Shown here: piece by piece, positions 53,276-62,484 of the stretch
How the letters are laid out: every line of letters begins with the position of its first letter
Position numbering within the stretch: position 1 is the stretch's first letter
Source: Gammaproteobacteria bacterium
Lineage (GTDB): Bacteria; Pseudomonadota; Gammaproteobacteria; Pseudomonadales; UBA5518
DNA: 64,000 nucleotides
NCBI GenBank assembly: GCA_016718385.1
Contig: JADKDK010000001.1
Span: 124,001-188,000, forward strand
Direction of reading: 5' to 3'
Notes under the pieces: model-generated
Database searches by the model: none
What the model was told of the DNA's origin: nothing
What the model saw: the letters and a program-made list of their open reading frames with translations, nothing else
Position numbers and translations under genes: made by a program

Positions 53276-54889
53276 ATGGCGACATTCAACCTCGCGGACC
53301 TGTTCGAGCTTGTCGCGGCCGCGGTGCCGGAGCGCGAGGCGCTGGTGGCCGGCGCGCGGCGCCTCACGTACGCCGGGCTCGACCGGCGCAGCAACCGCCT
53401 GGCGCGGCACTGGCAGTCGTGTGGCATCGGAGCGGGCCAGCACGTCGCGATCCTCGCCTGCAACCGCGCGGAATGGATCGAGGCGATGCTCGCCGCCTTC
53501 AAGCTGCGCGCGGTGCCGATCAATATCAACTTCCGCTACGTCGAGGACGAGCTGCGCTACATGTTCGACAACGCGGACGTGGTCGCGCTGCTCTACGAGC
53601 GGGAGTTCGCGCCGCGCCTTGCCGCGATTCGCGACAGCCTGCCGCAGCTGCGCCACTACCTCGCGCTGGATGATGGCCACGCCGCGGACGATGCCGCGCT
53701 CGGCGCCACGGATTACGAACAGGCGCTGGCCGCGGCGAGCGACTCGCCGCTCGGCATCGAGCGCTCGGGCGACGATCTCTACGTGCTCTACACCGGCGGC
53801 ACCACCGGGATGCCCAAGGGCACGATGTGGCGCCACGAGGACATCTTCTTCGGCGCGCTGCAGGGCGGTGCTGCCACGGGTGGTGCCCACATCCGCGCTC
53901 CGGAGGAGATCGTAGAGCGCGTCAGGACCGGCTTCGCGCTGAGCACCGTCTGCCCGCCGCCGATGATGCACGGCGGCGGCATGTGGAACGCGCTGATCAC
54001 GATGTACAGCGGCGGCAAGTTCGTGCTGTATTGCGAGCCGCACTTCGATGCCGATCGCGTGCTGCGGCTGGTGCAGGACGAGAAGACGGTCGGGCTGATG
54101 ATGGTGGGCGACGCGATGGCGCGCCCGCTCGCCGAGGCGCAGGAGCGCGCGCGCTATGACTGCTCCGGACTCTTCGTGCTGAGCTCGGGCGGCGCGATCC
54201 TCTCGAAGCCGGTGAAGAACCGGCTCAAGGAACTGTTCCCTCAGGCGCGCGTGATCGACGGTTTCGGGGCCTCGGAGACCGGGCACAACGGCACCGTGGT
54301 GGATTTCGACGGCGAGGCGGCCGGGCCGCGCTTCACGATGGACGCGCACACGCGCATCCTCGACGACGAGCTGGAACCCGTGCCTCCGGGCAGCAGCACG
54401 GTGGGGCGGCTCGCGCGCTGCGGCCACATCCCGCTCGGCTACTACAAGGACGAACGGAAGACCGCCGAGACCTTTCGCACCGACCGCCACGGCGTGCGCT
54501 GGGTGATTCCCGGCGACTACGGCCGCGTGCTCGCCGACGGCACCGTGGAATTGCTCGGGCGCGGCAGCCAGTGCATCAACTCCGGCGGCGAGAAGATCTT
54601 TCCCGAGGAGGTCGAGGCGGTGCTGAAGGGACACCCGGCGATCTTCGACGCGGTGGTGGTCGGTGTGCCGCACGAGCGCTTCACCAACGCCGTCTGCGCG
54701 GTGGTGCAGCTGCGCGAGGGCGCGGCACTCGGGCTGGACGAGGTGGCGGCGTACTGCGAGGGCAGGCTGGCGCGCTACAAGCTGCCGCGCCACCTGGTGA
54801 CGGTCGATCGCATCGCGCGCACGCCGCCCGGCAAGCCCGATTACCGCGCCAATCGCGCGCTGGCGCTGGAGCGTCTCGGCCTGACCTGA
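53276..54889 (+). CDS. Acyl-CoA synthetase (AMP-forming)
   Basis: 537 residues. ANL superfamily: P-loop YTGGTTGMPKGTMW at 172-185, GFGASETGHNG for the A5 motif, DYGRVLADG and the A8 hinge GRGSQCINSGGEKIFPEEVE, with the catalytic Lys in PPGKPDYRAN. It activates a carboxylic acid to its CoA thioester; close relatives in steroid and fatty-acid catabolism act on medium to long or cyclic acids. Cytoplasmic. Ends directly before the inverted repeat at 54893. Confidence 0.88.
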   Translation: MATFNLADLFELVAAAVPEREALVAGARRLTYAGLDRRSNRLARHWQSCGIGAGQHVAILACNRAEWIEAMLAAFKLRAVPININFRYVEDELRYMFDNADVVALLYEREFAPRLAAIRDSLPQLRHYLALDDGHAADDAALGATDYEQALAAASDSPLGIERSGDDLYVLYTGGTTGMPKGTMWRHEDIFFGALQGGAATGGAHIRAPEEIVERVRTGFALSTVCPPPMMHGGGMWNALITMYSGGKFVLYCEPHFDADRVLRLVQDEKTVGLMMVGDAMARPLAEAQERARYDCSGLFVLSSGGAILSKPVKNRLKELFPQARVIDGFGASETGHNGTVVDFDGEAAGPRFTMDAHTRILDDELEPVPPGSSTVGRLARCGHIPLGYYKDERKTAETFRTDRHGVRWVIPGDYGRVLADGTVELLGRGSQCINSGGEKIFPEEVEAVLKGHPAIFDAVVVGVPHERFTNAVCAVVQLREGAALGLDEVAAYCEGRLARYKLPRHLVTVDRIARTPPGKPDYRANRALALERLGLT

Positions 54890-54892
54890 TTA

Positions 54893-54914
54893 AAACAATT
54901 GCGCTGAATTGTTT
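54893..54914. promoter_or_regulatory. Inverted repeat, putative operator
   Basis: AAACAATT (54893-54900), 6-base spacer, AATTGTTT (54907-54914). It overlaps the -35 of the promoter ahead of the KstD-like gene. AT-rich, in contrast to the surroundings; no T-run follows, so a terminator is unlikely. Confidence 0.55.
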
Positions 54915-54927
54915 CAGCCTCTATAAA
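54899..54927 (+). promoter_or_regulatory. Sigma-70 promoter of the KstD-like gene
   Basis: TTGCGC (54899-54904), 17-base spacer, TATAAA (54922-54927), 26 bases before the GTG start at 54954. Confidence 0.6.
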
Positions 54928-54953
54928 GGCACGCTCAGCCATCGGGGGAGAGC

Positions 54954-56414
54954 GTGCCCGTGCAGCGCATCGTGGAATTCGAGAGCATTGAGCGTTTCGA
55001 TCACCGGACCGGGGTGCTGGTCTGCGGTTTCGGCGGCGCCGGCGCGTCTGCGGCGCTGGAGGCGCGCCGCGCGGGCGCCGCGGTCATGGTGCTCGAGCGC
55101 TTCAGCGGCGGTGGCGGTTCCACGATGCTCTCGGCCTGCGAGATGTATCTGGGCGGCAACGGCGGCACGCGCCTGCAGCGCGAGCTCGGCATCGAGGACA
55201 GCAGCGAGAACTTCTACAACTACCTGATGGCCTGTTTCGGCGAGTATGCCGACGAGGCGCGCGTGCGTGCCTACGTCGATGGCGCGGCCGAGCACTTCGA
55301 CTGGGTGGAGGGGCTCGGCGTGCCCTACAAGCGCGGCTTCTTCGCCGGGCGCGACGTGGTGGCCCTCACCGGCGACTCGCTGCAGTACACAGGCAACGAG
55401 CGCTCGTTTCCGTTCTCGCAAATCGCCACGCCGGTGCCGCGCGGTCACCTGCCCGCCGACTCCGGCCACGACGGCGGCAAGACCCTGATGAGCGTGCTGC
55501 TGAAGCGAGTCGCGGAGTCCGGTACCGACATCCGCCACGATGCGCGCGTCAACGCGCTGCTGCGCGACCGCGGCGGGCGCATCCGCGGCGTGGTGGCGCG
55601 CATCGACAACCGCAACGTGCACATCCTGGCCACGCAGGGCGTGATCCTCGCCACCGGCGGCTTCATCATGAACGAGGAGATGACGCGCCGGCACATCCCG
55701 GAGTACGCGAGCTACTGCACGCGTCACGGCAATCCGGGCGACACCGGAGACGGCATCCAGCTCGGCATCGCCGCCGGCGGACACGCGATCAACATGGGCC
55801 AGGCCTTCGTGGGCGTGGCGCACTACCCCCCGGCGCAACTCACCTGCGGCATCTTCGTGAACGAGCAGGGCCAGCGCTTCATCAACGAGGACATCTACCT
55901 CTCGCGGCTCGGCCATTTCGCCTCGGTGCAGACCAACCACCGCATCTTCCTGTTCATCGACAACGAGCACTTCAGTCGTCCCGACTACCACGAGACCACG
56001 CGCATCGTCGCCGTAGGCGAGACCGTGGCCGAGGTCGAGCAGGAGGCGGGGCTGCCGCCGGGCTCGCTCGCGCAGACCGTGGACTACTACAACCGCCACG
56101 CCGCCAGCGGCGAGGATCCGCTGTTCCACAAGGCGCGCGAATGGCTGAAGCCCATCACGACCGCGCCTTTCGCGCTGGTGGACTGGAGCCTGGATACGCT
56201 GAAGCCCACCTGCTTCACGCTCGGCGGTCTCGACACGCTGCCCACCGGCGAAGTGCTGACGGCCGACCGCGACGTGATACCGGGGCTGTACGCCGCCGGC
56301 CGCACGGCGGCCGGCATCCCGCGCACCGCGGCGGGTTACGCCAGCGGCATGTCGGTGGGCGACGCAACCTTCTTCGGCCGCATGGCCGGCCGCCAGGCCG
56401 CCGCCCACCCGTAG
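54954..56414 (+). CDS. FAD-dependent oxidoreductase, 3-ketosteroid dehydrogenase-like
   Basis: 486 residues from GTG 54954, with GGGGAGA 5-11 bases upstream. FAD-binding_2 family: GVLVCGFGGAGASAALEARRAG, ERFSGGGGSTMLSACEMYLGG and C-terminal AAGRTAAGIPRTAAGYASGMSVGDATFFGRMAG. Relatives are 3-ketosteroid delta-1 dehydrogenases and fumarate-reductase-type flavoproteins; steroid substrate is an inference from the family and the TesD-G-like genes downstream. The TAG stop (56412-56414) comes from a REP unit starting at 56411. Confidence 0.8.
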   Translation: MPVQRIVEFESIERFDHRTGVLVCGFGGAGASAALEARRAGAAVMVLERFSGGGGSTMLSACEMYLGGNGGTRLQRELGIEDSSENFYNYLMACFGEYADEARVRAYVDGAAEHFDWVEGLGVPYKRGFFAGRDVVALTGDSLQYTGNERSFPFSQIATPVPRGHLPADSGHDGGKTLMSVLLKRVAESGTDIRHDARVNALLRDRGGRIRGVVARIDNRNVHILATQGVILATGGFIMNEEMTRRHIPEYASYCTRHGNPGDTGDGIQLGIAAGGHAINMGQAFVGVAHYPPAQLTCGIFVNEQGQRFINEDIYLSRLGHFASVQTNHRIFLFIDNEHFSRPDYHETTRIVAVGETVAEVEQEAGLPPGSLAQTVDYYNRHAASGEDPLFHKAREWLKPITTAPFALVDWSLDTLKPTCFTLGGLDTLPTGEVLTADRDVIPGLYAAGRTAAGIPRTAAGYASGMSVGDATFFGRMAGRQAAAHP

Positions 56415-56499
56415 GTCCGGATTCATCCGGACACGTGGGTCTGGATTCATCCGGACAGATGCCCGCCGGAAACACCTGTCGGCATGAATGCCGAGCCAC
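56411..56499. repeat. REP cluster: two direct, one inverted unit
   Basis: Units at 56411-56433 (GTAGGTCCGG...CCGGACA), 56435-56457 (GTGG form, same direction) and 56477-56499 (inverted). The first supplies the stop codon of the flavoprotein gene. Confidence 0.85.
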
Positions 56500-56673
56500 A
56501 TCGCAGTTGGAGAACCGCATCACAGCCGTCGCGCGCCGTGTCTGGTACGGTTTCTCCCACGGGCGCCGCATCGGCTGCCTGACCTGGCCCCAGCGTCCCG
56601 CGGTCCGCTTCGCGCCAACCCCCACAGACCGCGTTCCCGACGCGGCCGGCCTGTGCCGGCCCTGGGGGCTGAG

Positions 56674-57816
56674 ATGGACGAATCGATCCTCGTGTCTGCG
56701 GTGGTCTGCGCGCTGTGCTTCCTCATGGCCATCGCCATGCTGCCGCTCGCGGGAAGGGAAAGCCCCGCCCGCGCGGCGATCCTGTACGGCACCGGCTTCC
56801 TGCTCATGGGTGCCAGCGTGCTGACCTACGTGGTGGGGCCGGCCTTCATGAGCGGGACCGCCGAGATCCTGCTGCGCAACGCCTTGATACTCGCGGGTTT
56901 CGCAACGCTCTGGGCGAGCGCCTGGATCCGTTGCGCGCAACCGGTGCCGGTGCTGCTGATGCTGATGATCCTCGTTCCGTGGTTGTCCTCCTTCGGTCTT
57001 TATCTGGTGCTGTCCGATCGCCCGTTGCTGCGCTTCGGTTTTGCCGCGGTGTCGATCGCGATGGGCTGCCTCGCCTCGGCCTGGTGCCTGTTCCGCTACA
57101 AGCTGCCGCGCAACGTCGGCGATATCGGCACCGTCGCCGTGCTGGTCTTCGGCGCCGCCGGCGAGGCCTGGATCGCCTGCGGTGCACTGCTGTTCGGCTT
57201 CGACCGCCAGACGCTGATGGGTGTGTACGGCGTGGTCGCGCCGGTGCTGTTCGTCGGGCTCGGGATCTTCGTGTTCCAGAGTTACGCGCTCGATGCCATC
57301 GAGGAATTGAACCAGCGCGCGCAGACCGATCCGCTCACCGGCCTGCTGAACCGGGGCGCCTTCGACGAGCGCCTCGCACGGGCGCTGGCCACGGCGCAGC
57401 GCTACCGCCGGCCGCTCAGCGTGGTCATCGTGGATATCGACCACTTCAAGGACATCAACGACACCCACGGGCATGCCACCGGCGACCAGGTGCTCGTCGC
57501 CTTCGCGCAGCTGCTGCAGGCGCAGAGCCGCACGGTCGATTCGGTGGCGCGCATCGGCGGCGAGGAGTTCGCGATCCTGATGCCCGAGGTCGATGCCGCC
57601 CGCGCGGCCGGCTATGCCGAGCGCCTGCGCCACGCGGTGGAGCGCCTGCACGGACCCGAGGGCATCGGCATCACCGCGAGTTTCGGGCTGGCGGACCTGC
57701 TCGATGCGCGTCAGGAGCCGGCCTCGCTGATGGCGCTGGCCGACCAGGCCCTCTATGCCTCGAAGGCGGGTGGGCGCAACCGCGTGTCGTGGTGCGCGCG
57801 CGCGGCAGCGGCCTGA
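56674..57816 (+). CDS. Membrane diguanylate cyclase (GGDEF)
   Basis: 380 residues. Six or seven membrane helices in about 1-200 form an unrecognised sensor module. The GGDEF domain follows: DPLTGLLNRGAFDERLA, DIDHFKDINDTHGHATGD and GGEEF at 295-299, an active-site variant that retains catalysis. RTVD five residues before it is the RxxD inhibitory site, so product inhibition by c-di-GMP is expected. The start at 56674 is set by the first helix; the frame is open upstream. Confidence 0.88.
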   Translation: MDESILVSAVVCALCFLMAIAMLPLAGRESPARAAILYGTGFLLMGASVLTYVVGPAFMSGTAEILLRNALILAGFATLWASAWIRCAQPVPVLLMLMILVPWLSSFGLYLVLSDRPLLRFGFAAVSIAMGCLASAWCLFRYKLPRNVGDIGTVAVLVFGAAGEAWIACGALLFGFDRQTLMGVYGVVAPVLFVGLGIFVFQSYALDAIEELNQRAQTDPLTGLLNRGAFDERLARALATAQRYRRPLSVVIVDIDHFKDINDTHGHATGDQVLVAFAQLLQAQSRTVDSVARIGGEEFAILMPEVDAARAAGYAERLRHAVERLHGPEGIGITASFGLADLLDARQEPASLMALADQALYASKAGGRNRVSWCARAAAA

Positions 57817-57846
57817 GCACGGCGCTGCCGGGGGCGCGCGGGCGGC

Positions 57847-59007
57847 TCAGTGCTCCTTGCCGTCCACGCGCGGACGCAGCAGGAAGGGGATGTAGCGCCA
57901 GCCGAGGACGCCGAAGCCGGCGAACCAGCAAGCGGCGGCCAGTTGCAGCCACAGCAGGTAGGCCGCGGGCAGCAGCTGGGGCGCCACGATGCGCAGCGCC
58001 AGCGCGGCGAGCATCAGGTAGAGCACGGCGCGGTCCAGCGCGTCGAACGCGACCTTGCGCCCGGTGTGCCCCTTGCAGATGCGGATCAGCATCGCGGGGA
58101 TCACGGTGCCCATCACGCCGAAGCTGAACAGGTGCACCGAGACTGACCCGGCCCACGTCCCCACGCCGAGTTGCGCCAGCGCCTGCACCACCAGCTGCGC
58201 CGTGATGCCGAGGTAGCCGATGTACATGATGCCGATGTCGATGCGCCCGAGCGCGCGCAGCGGCTTCCAGAACGCGAAGCGGATCGCGAGCAGCAGCGCG
58301 AGGACCAGCGCGCCGCCCGCCGCGAGCGCGGGCGCCAGCACGAACTCGAGTACCAGCAACAGCCCCAGCAGCTTGATGGAATTGTCGAGCAGCGGCCGGC
58401 GCAGGATGTCGACCTGGAAATTGCCGCGCATGAACTGCGTCAGCGTGCGCTCCAGCATCACCAGGAAGGCCATGCGGAACAGCCCGATCGCCATCGTATG
58501 GCCGGCCGCGAAGTGCTGCTCGTGCAGCATCAGGTACTTGGCCACGAGGAAGGCCGGCAGCATGAGCAGGAAGAAGCCGTTGTCGCGGTAGCTGTCCTGC
58601 GCGCGGTGGCGCAGCAGCGTCCACATCAGCATCGCGACGATGCTGCCGAGGAACAGGTTGTTCGACAGCAGGAACAGCGGTAGCGGCCAGTCGCCGCCGG
58701 CGCCCATGCCGATCCGCTCGAAGATCCACGCGCCGGCCAGCCACGCCAGCGCCCCGCCGTGCCAGCCGCGCACGCCCACCCAGTTCTTGGTCGCGGTCAG
58801 CAGGAAGCCGCCGAGGACCGCCCAGCCGAATCCGAAGAACATCTCGTGCGCGTGCCATTGCACGGGCGTGAAGCGCCCCGCCGGGGGCGGCAGCATACCG
58901 CTGTAGAACAGCGCCCAGGCCAGCGGGAAGAACATGCCCGCCACGCAGGCGAGCGCGAAGAACGGGCGAAAGCCCGCGAGCCACAGCGGATGCGAGCTAA
59001 AAGCCAA
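57847..59007 (-). CDS. nnrS: NnrS family heme-copper membrane protein
   Basis: 386 residues with about 12 helices. Start LWLAGFRPFFALA is the NnrS signature, and TPVQWHAHEMFFGF, LSNNLFLGSIVAMLMWTL and VHLFSFGVMGTVIPAMLIRICKGHTGR hold the conserved His/Met residues that bind heme and copper. NnrS proteins relieve nitrosative stress. No nitrate or NO reductase genes are in the window. Convergent with the diguanylate cyclase gene across 30 bases. Confidence 0.9.
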   Translation of the reverse strand: MAFSSHPLWLAGFRPFFALACVAGMFFPLAWALFYSGMLPPPAGRFTPVQWHAHEMFFGFGWAVLGGFLLTATKNWVGVRGWHGGALAWLAGAWIFERIGMGAGGDWPLPLFLLSNNLFLGSIVAMLMWTLLRHRAQDSYRDNGFFLLMLPAFLVAKYLMLHEQHFAAGHTMAIGLFRMAFLVMLERTLTQFMRGNFQVDILRRPLLDNSIKLLGLLLVLEFVLAPALAAGGALVLALLLAIRFAFWKPLRALGRIDIGIMYIGYLGITAQLVVQALAQLGVGTWAGSVSVHLFSFGVMGTVIPAMLIRICKGHTGRKVAFDALDRAVLYLMLAALALRIVAPQLLPAAYLLWLQLAAACWFAGFGVLGWRYIPFLLRPRVDGKEH

Positions 59008-59140
59008 GGCAGGTCTCCCGGCGCAGGGATAGATACGGCTGCCATTGTAGCGGCGCGCGCGCGGATCTGCCGGTTGCTATGATCGCGGCCCGAACCGGAT
59101 TGCTTTGCATCACCACAGTCACGAGCGGGAGAACAGCCGC

Positions 59141-60484
59141 GTGAGCCAGCCCTACCCGCCGTCACGGCACGCCAACTACATGCTCGGCGTGCTGCTGGCC
59201 GCCTACATCCTGTCCTTCATCGACCGCAACGTGCTGGCGATCCTGGTGGCGCCCATCCGCCAGCAGTTCGAGATCAGCGACTTCCAGTTCAGCCTGCTGC
59301 ACGGCTGGGCCTTCACGCTCTTCTACATCGTGCTCGGCGTGCCGATCGGCTGGCTCGCGGACCGCTTCAGCCGGCGCTGGATCATCATCGTGGGGGTGAG
59401 CTTCTGGAGCGTGATGACGGCGCTGTGCGGCTTCGCGCGCAGCTTCGGCAGCCTGTTCCTGGTGCGCGTCGGCGTGGGCGTGGGCGAGGCCACGCTGTCG
59501 CCGGCGGCCTACTCGCTGATGAGCGATTATTTCCCGCCCGAACGCCTGCGTTGGGCCACCTCGGTGTTCGCGATGGGCATCACGCTGGGCACCGGCGCCT
59601 CGTACATGGTGGGCGGTTACCTCTTCGAGTTCTTCAGCACCGTCGACCTGTCGCACATCGCGCTGTTCGCGGACGTGCAGCCGTGGCAGGCCACGTTCAT
59701 CACGGTGGGGCTGGCCGGCTTCGTCGTGGTCGCGCTGCTCGCGCTGGTGCGCGAACCGCCGCGCCAGCGCCTGGCAGGCGAGGCGGGCGAGCCGGTTCCG
59801 TTCGCGGCGGTGACCGCGCGCCTGCGCGGGGAAGGGCGCCTTTACGGCGGGCTGATCCTCGGCATCTCGATGATGTCGGTGATCGGCTACGGCAGCATTG
59901 CGTGGTACCCCGAGATGCTCGCGCGCAGTCACGGCATGGCGAAGTCCGAGGCCGGTGCATCGCTCGGCCTCGTTTACATGATCGCCGGAACGCTCGGCAC
60001 CTTCGCCGGGGCCGGTTGCGCGGCGTGGCTGCAGCGGCGCGGCCACCGCGACGCCAACATGCGCTGGGTAATGCACGCCGCACTGCTCGCCGCGGTGCCG
60101 GCGGTGGCCGCGCCGCTGCTGCCCTCGGGCGCCATGACGCTGGCACTGTTCACCGTGGTGATCTTCCTGCACTACTCGCACTTCGGCGTAGCGATGGCCG
60201 CGCTGCAGCTGGCCACGCCGGGCCGCATGCGCGGCCAGGTGACCGCGATCGCGCTGTTCGCCACCAACCTGTTCGGCCTGGGATTCGGTGGATCGCTGGT
60301 GGCCGCGCTCACGGACTTCGTCTTCGGCGATGACGCGGCGCTGCGCTGGTCGCTCGCGATCGTCGCGCTGGTGTTCTACCCGCTGGCGGCGGGGTTGATC
60401 GGGTGGGGGCTGGGGAGTTATCGGAGGGTGGTGGAGGGGGAGGCTGCGCCGCGGCTGAGCTCCATCGTCGAAGCAAAGCGCTGA
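59141..60484 (+). CDS. MFS transporter (spinster-like)
   Basis: 447 residues from GTG 59141, which has GGGAGA about 8 bases upstream. Twelve helices; FIDRNVLAILVAPIRQQFEI and GVPIGWLADRFSRRWIII are the helix 1 and loop 2-3 signatures of spinster-type MFS porters, common in aromatic and lipid catabolism clusters. Substrate unknown. The downstream hydrolase gene has its own promoter, 188 bases after this stop. Confidence 0.85.
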   Translation: MSQPYPPSRHANYMLGVLLAAYILSFIDRNVLAILVAPIRQQFEISDFQFSLLHGWAFTLFYIVLGVPIGWLADRFSRRWIIIVGVSFWSVMTALCGFARSFGSLFLVRVGVGVGEATLSPAAYSLMSDYFPPERLRWATSVFAMGITLGTGASYMVGGYLFEFFSTVDLSHIALFADVQPWQATFITVGLAGFVVVALLALVREPPRQRLAGEAGEPVPFAAVTARLRGEGRLYGGLILGISMMSVIGYGSIAWYPEMLARSHGMAKSEAGASLGLVYMIAGTLGTFAGAGCAAWLQRRGHRDANMRWVMHAALLAAVPAVAAPLLPSGAMTLALFTVVIFLHYSHFGVAMAALQLATPGRMRGQVTAIALFATNLFGLGFGGSLVAALTDFVFGDDAALRWSLAIVALVFYPLAAGLIGWGLGSYRRVVEGEAAPRLSSIVEAKR

Positions 60485-60671
60485 CGCGGTGGTGGCGAGC
60501 GCCGTCCGCGCGGTCTCGCCGCAATTTCCGGTCGTGGCGTTCGTCGTGCCCAACCGGTGCGCGACCGGACTGCCGGGCGGTGCCCGATCGCGCGGATTTG
60601 CGTAAAAATCGGCGGAGAAAAATACGAATAGTACGGATATTCTGGCCCGCCGCACCGCAAACAAAAGAATT

Positions 60672-60700
60672 TTGCAAGAAAATTCGATTGTTCGTAGAAT
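60672..60700 (+). promoter_or_regulatory. Sigma-70 promoter of the meta-cleavage operon
   Basis: TTGCAA (60672-60677), 17-base spacer, TAGAAT (60695-60700), in an AT-rich stretch (60600-60700) within the 285-base gap before the hydrolase gene. Start codon 69 bases downstream. Confidence 0.7.
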
Positions 60701-60769
60701 GCCCGGCGACGCGTCGGAGTGGCTTCGAGCCGGCTCCGCCGTACCAGCAGACCTGATGCGGAGGCTCCC

Positions 60770-61594
60770 ATGTCCGTACTGCCGCAGGGCAAATATGCCC
60801 AGTGCGCCAATGGCTATCGCATGCACTACCTCGACGTGGGCGCGGGCCCGGTAGTGGTGTTCCTGCACGGCAGCGGCCCGGGCGCCAGCGGTCACAGCAA
60901 TTTCAAGGGCAACTACCCCTGGCTGGTCGAGCGCGGCTACCGCTGCATCGTGCCCGACCACATCGGCTATGGCTTTTCGGACAAGCCGGCCGACGTCGAG
61001 TACCCGCTGTCGTTCTTCACCGAGTGCATCCGCCAGACGCTGGATGCGGCCGGCGTCACGAAATGCTCGCTGGTCGGCAACTCGCTCGGCGGCGCGATCG
61101 CGCTGCAGTTCGCGCTCGACTACCCGCAGATGACCGAGAAGCTGGTGCTGATGGCGCCGGGCGGCCTGAACGCCAAGGAAGAGTATTTCCAGATGCCCGG
61201 CATGCAGAAGATGGGGCAGGTGTTCTCCTCGGGCCAGGCCGTGACGCCCGAGGTCATGAAGGACCTGTTCGCCAGTTCGCTGATGCACGATCCGCGTCAC
61301 GCCACCGACGCGCTGATCGCCGAGCGCATGGAGATCATGCAGAAGATGAACTCCCAGGTCATGGCGACCATGAAGGTGCCGGAACTGACGGAGCGCCTGC
61401 AGGAAATCAAGGCGCCGGTGCTCGGCTTCTGGGGCCTGAACGAGCGCATGATGCCCGAGTCCGGCATCATGAAGCTCGCGAGGAACACGCCCGACATCCG
61501 CCTCGTGCTGGTGTCGAACTGCGGCCACTGGGTGATGGTGGAGCACCAGGACATGTTCAACCGCATGACGCACGATTTTCTGGCGCACGGCTGA
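60770..61594 (+). CDS. Alpha/beta hydrolase, meta-cleavage-product C-C hydrolase (TesD/XylF-like)
   Basis: 274 residues from ATG 60770 with GGAGG 6 bases upstream. HGSGPGASGHSNFKGN is the oxyanion segment of MCP hydrolases, nucleophile Ser 105 in VGNSLGGAIA, and His 253 in NCGHWVMVEH. The acid position reads GLNERMMP (Glu 225) where most homologues carry Asp. Cleaves ring-fission products to give a dienoate and an acid. First gene of the lower pathway with hydratase, acetaldehyde dehydrogenase and aldolase. Confidence 0.87.
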   Translation: MSVLPQGKYAQCANGYRMHYLDVGAGPVVVFLHGSGPGASGHSNFKGNYPWLVERGYRCIVPDHIGYGFSDKPADVEYPLSFFTECIRQTLDAAGVTKCSLVGNSLGGAIALQFALDYPQMTEKLVLMAPGGLNAKEEYFQMPGMQKMGQVFSSGQAVTPEVMKDLFASSLMHDPRHATDALIAERMEIMQKMNSQVMATMKVPELTERLQEIKAPVLGFWGLNERMMPESGIMKLARNTPDIRLVLVSNCGHWVMVEHQDMFNRMTHDFLAHG

Positions 61595-61623
61595 GCCGCG
61601 CGCCAACACAGGACCACGATTCC

Positions 61624-62409
61624 ATGGACAAGGCAACCATCGAGCGCCTCGGCGACGAACTCTATGCGGCGCTGCGCGCGCAGGCGGTGCTGGCGCCGCT
61701 GACCGAACGCGAGCCGGCGATCACGATCGACGATGCGTACTACATTTCGCTGCGCTTTCTCGAGCGCCGTCTCGCCGACGGCGAAAAGGTCGTCGGCAAG
61801 AAGATCGGCGTGACCTCCAAACCGGTGCAGGACATGCTCGACGTGCGCCAGCCCGATTTCGGTTTCCTCACCGACCGCATGCATTACCCGAACGGCGCGT
61901 CCATCCCGGTCGCGGGCAACCTGATCGCGCCGCGCGCGGAGGCCGAGATCGCCTTTCGCCTGAAGAGCGACCTGGTCGGCCCGAACATCACCGAGGCCGA
62001 CGTGCTCGCGGCGACCGCGTGCATCATGCCGTGTTTCGAGATCGTGGATTCGCGCATCCGCGACTGGAAGATCCGCATCCAGGACACCGTGGCCGACAAC
62101 GCCTCCTGCGGCGTGTTCGTGCTGGGCGAGGCCGAGGTCGATCCGCGACTGCACGACCTGCCGAACCTGAAGGTCAACGTGTTCAAGAACGGCAAGCCGC
62201 TGTCCGAGGGGCTGGGCTCCGCGGTGCAGGGCAACCCGCTGACCGCGGTGGCGTGGCTAGCCAACACCCTGGGGCGCTACGACATCCCGTTCAAGGCCGG
62301 CGACATCATCCTCTCGGGTTCCGTGGTGCCGCTGGAGCCCGTGGGCCCCGGCGACGAGATGCGTTGCGAAGTCGAAGGCATCGGTTCGGCCAGCTGCCGC
62401 TTCGTCTGA
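61624..62409 (+). CDS. 2-hydroxypenta-2,4-dienoate (2-keto-4-pentenoate) hydratase
   Basis: 261 residues from ATG 61624, 29 bases after the hydrolase. FAH superfamily: VGKKIGVTSKPVQDMLDVRQPDFGFL, PRAEAEIAFRL (metal Glu), PCFEIVDSRI and SGSVVPLEPVGPGDEM. It adds water to the dienoate to give 4-hydroxy-2-oxoacid. Equivalent to TesE, MhpD or XylJ. Followed by a pair of REP units one base after its stop. Confidence 0.9.
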   Translation: MDKATIERLGDELYAALRAQAVLAPLTEREPAITIDDAYYISLRFLERRLADGEKVVGKKIGVTSKPVQDMLDVRQPDFGFLTDRMHYPNGASIPVAGNLIAPRAEAEIAFRLKSDLVGPNITEADVLAATACIMPCFEIVDSRIRDWKIRIQDTVADNASCGVFVLGEAEVDPRLHDLPNLKVNVFKNGKPLSEGLGSAVQGNPLTAVAWLANTLGRYDIPFKAGDIILSGSVVPLEPVGPGDEMRCEVEGIGSASCRFV

Positions 62410-62410
62410 C

Positions 62411-62464
62411 GTGGGTCCGGCTTCAGCCGGACAGCTATCGTGTAGGTCCGGCTTCAGCCGGACA
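62411..62464. repeat. Two direct REP units
   Basis: GTGGGTCCGG...CCGGACA at 62411-62433 and GTAGGTCCGG...CCGGACA at 62442-62464, same orientation, 8 bases apart, between the hydratase and acetaldehyde dehydrogenase genes inside the operon. Confidence 0.85.
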
Positions 62465-62484
62465 ATTTGAATATCGAGGAATAC

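Noticed and set aside
54889..54915. Inverted repeat after the acyl-CoA synthetase as a transcription terminator
   Set aside because: AT-rich arms give a weak hairpin with no T tract, and it overlaps a promoter.
57795..57830. GC-rich hairpin (CGGCAGCG...CGCTGCCG) between the cyclase and nnrS genes as a terminator
   Set aside because: The left arm lies in the coding end, the loop is long and no T-run follows on either strand.
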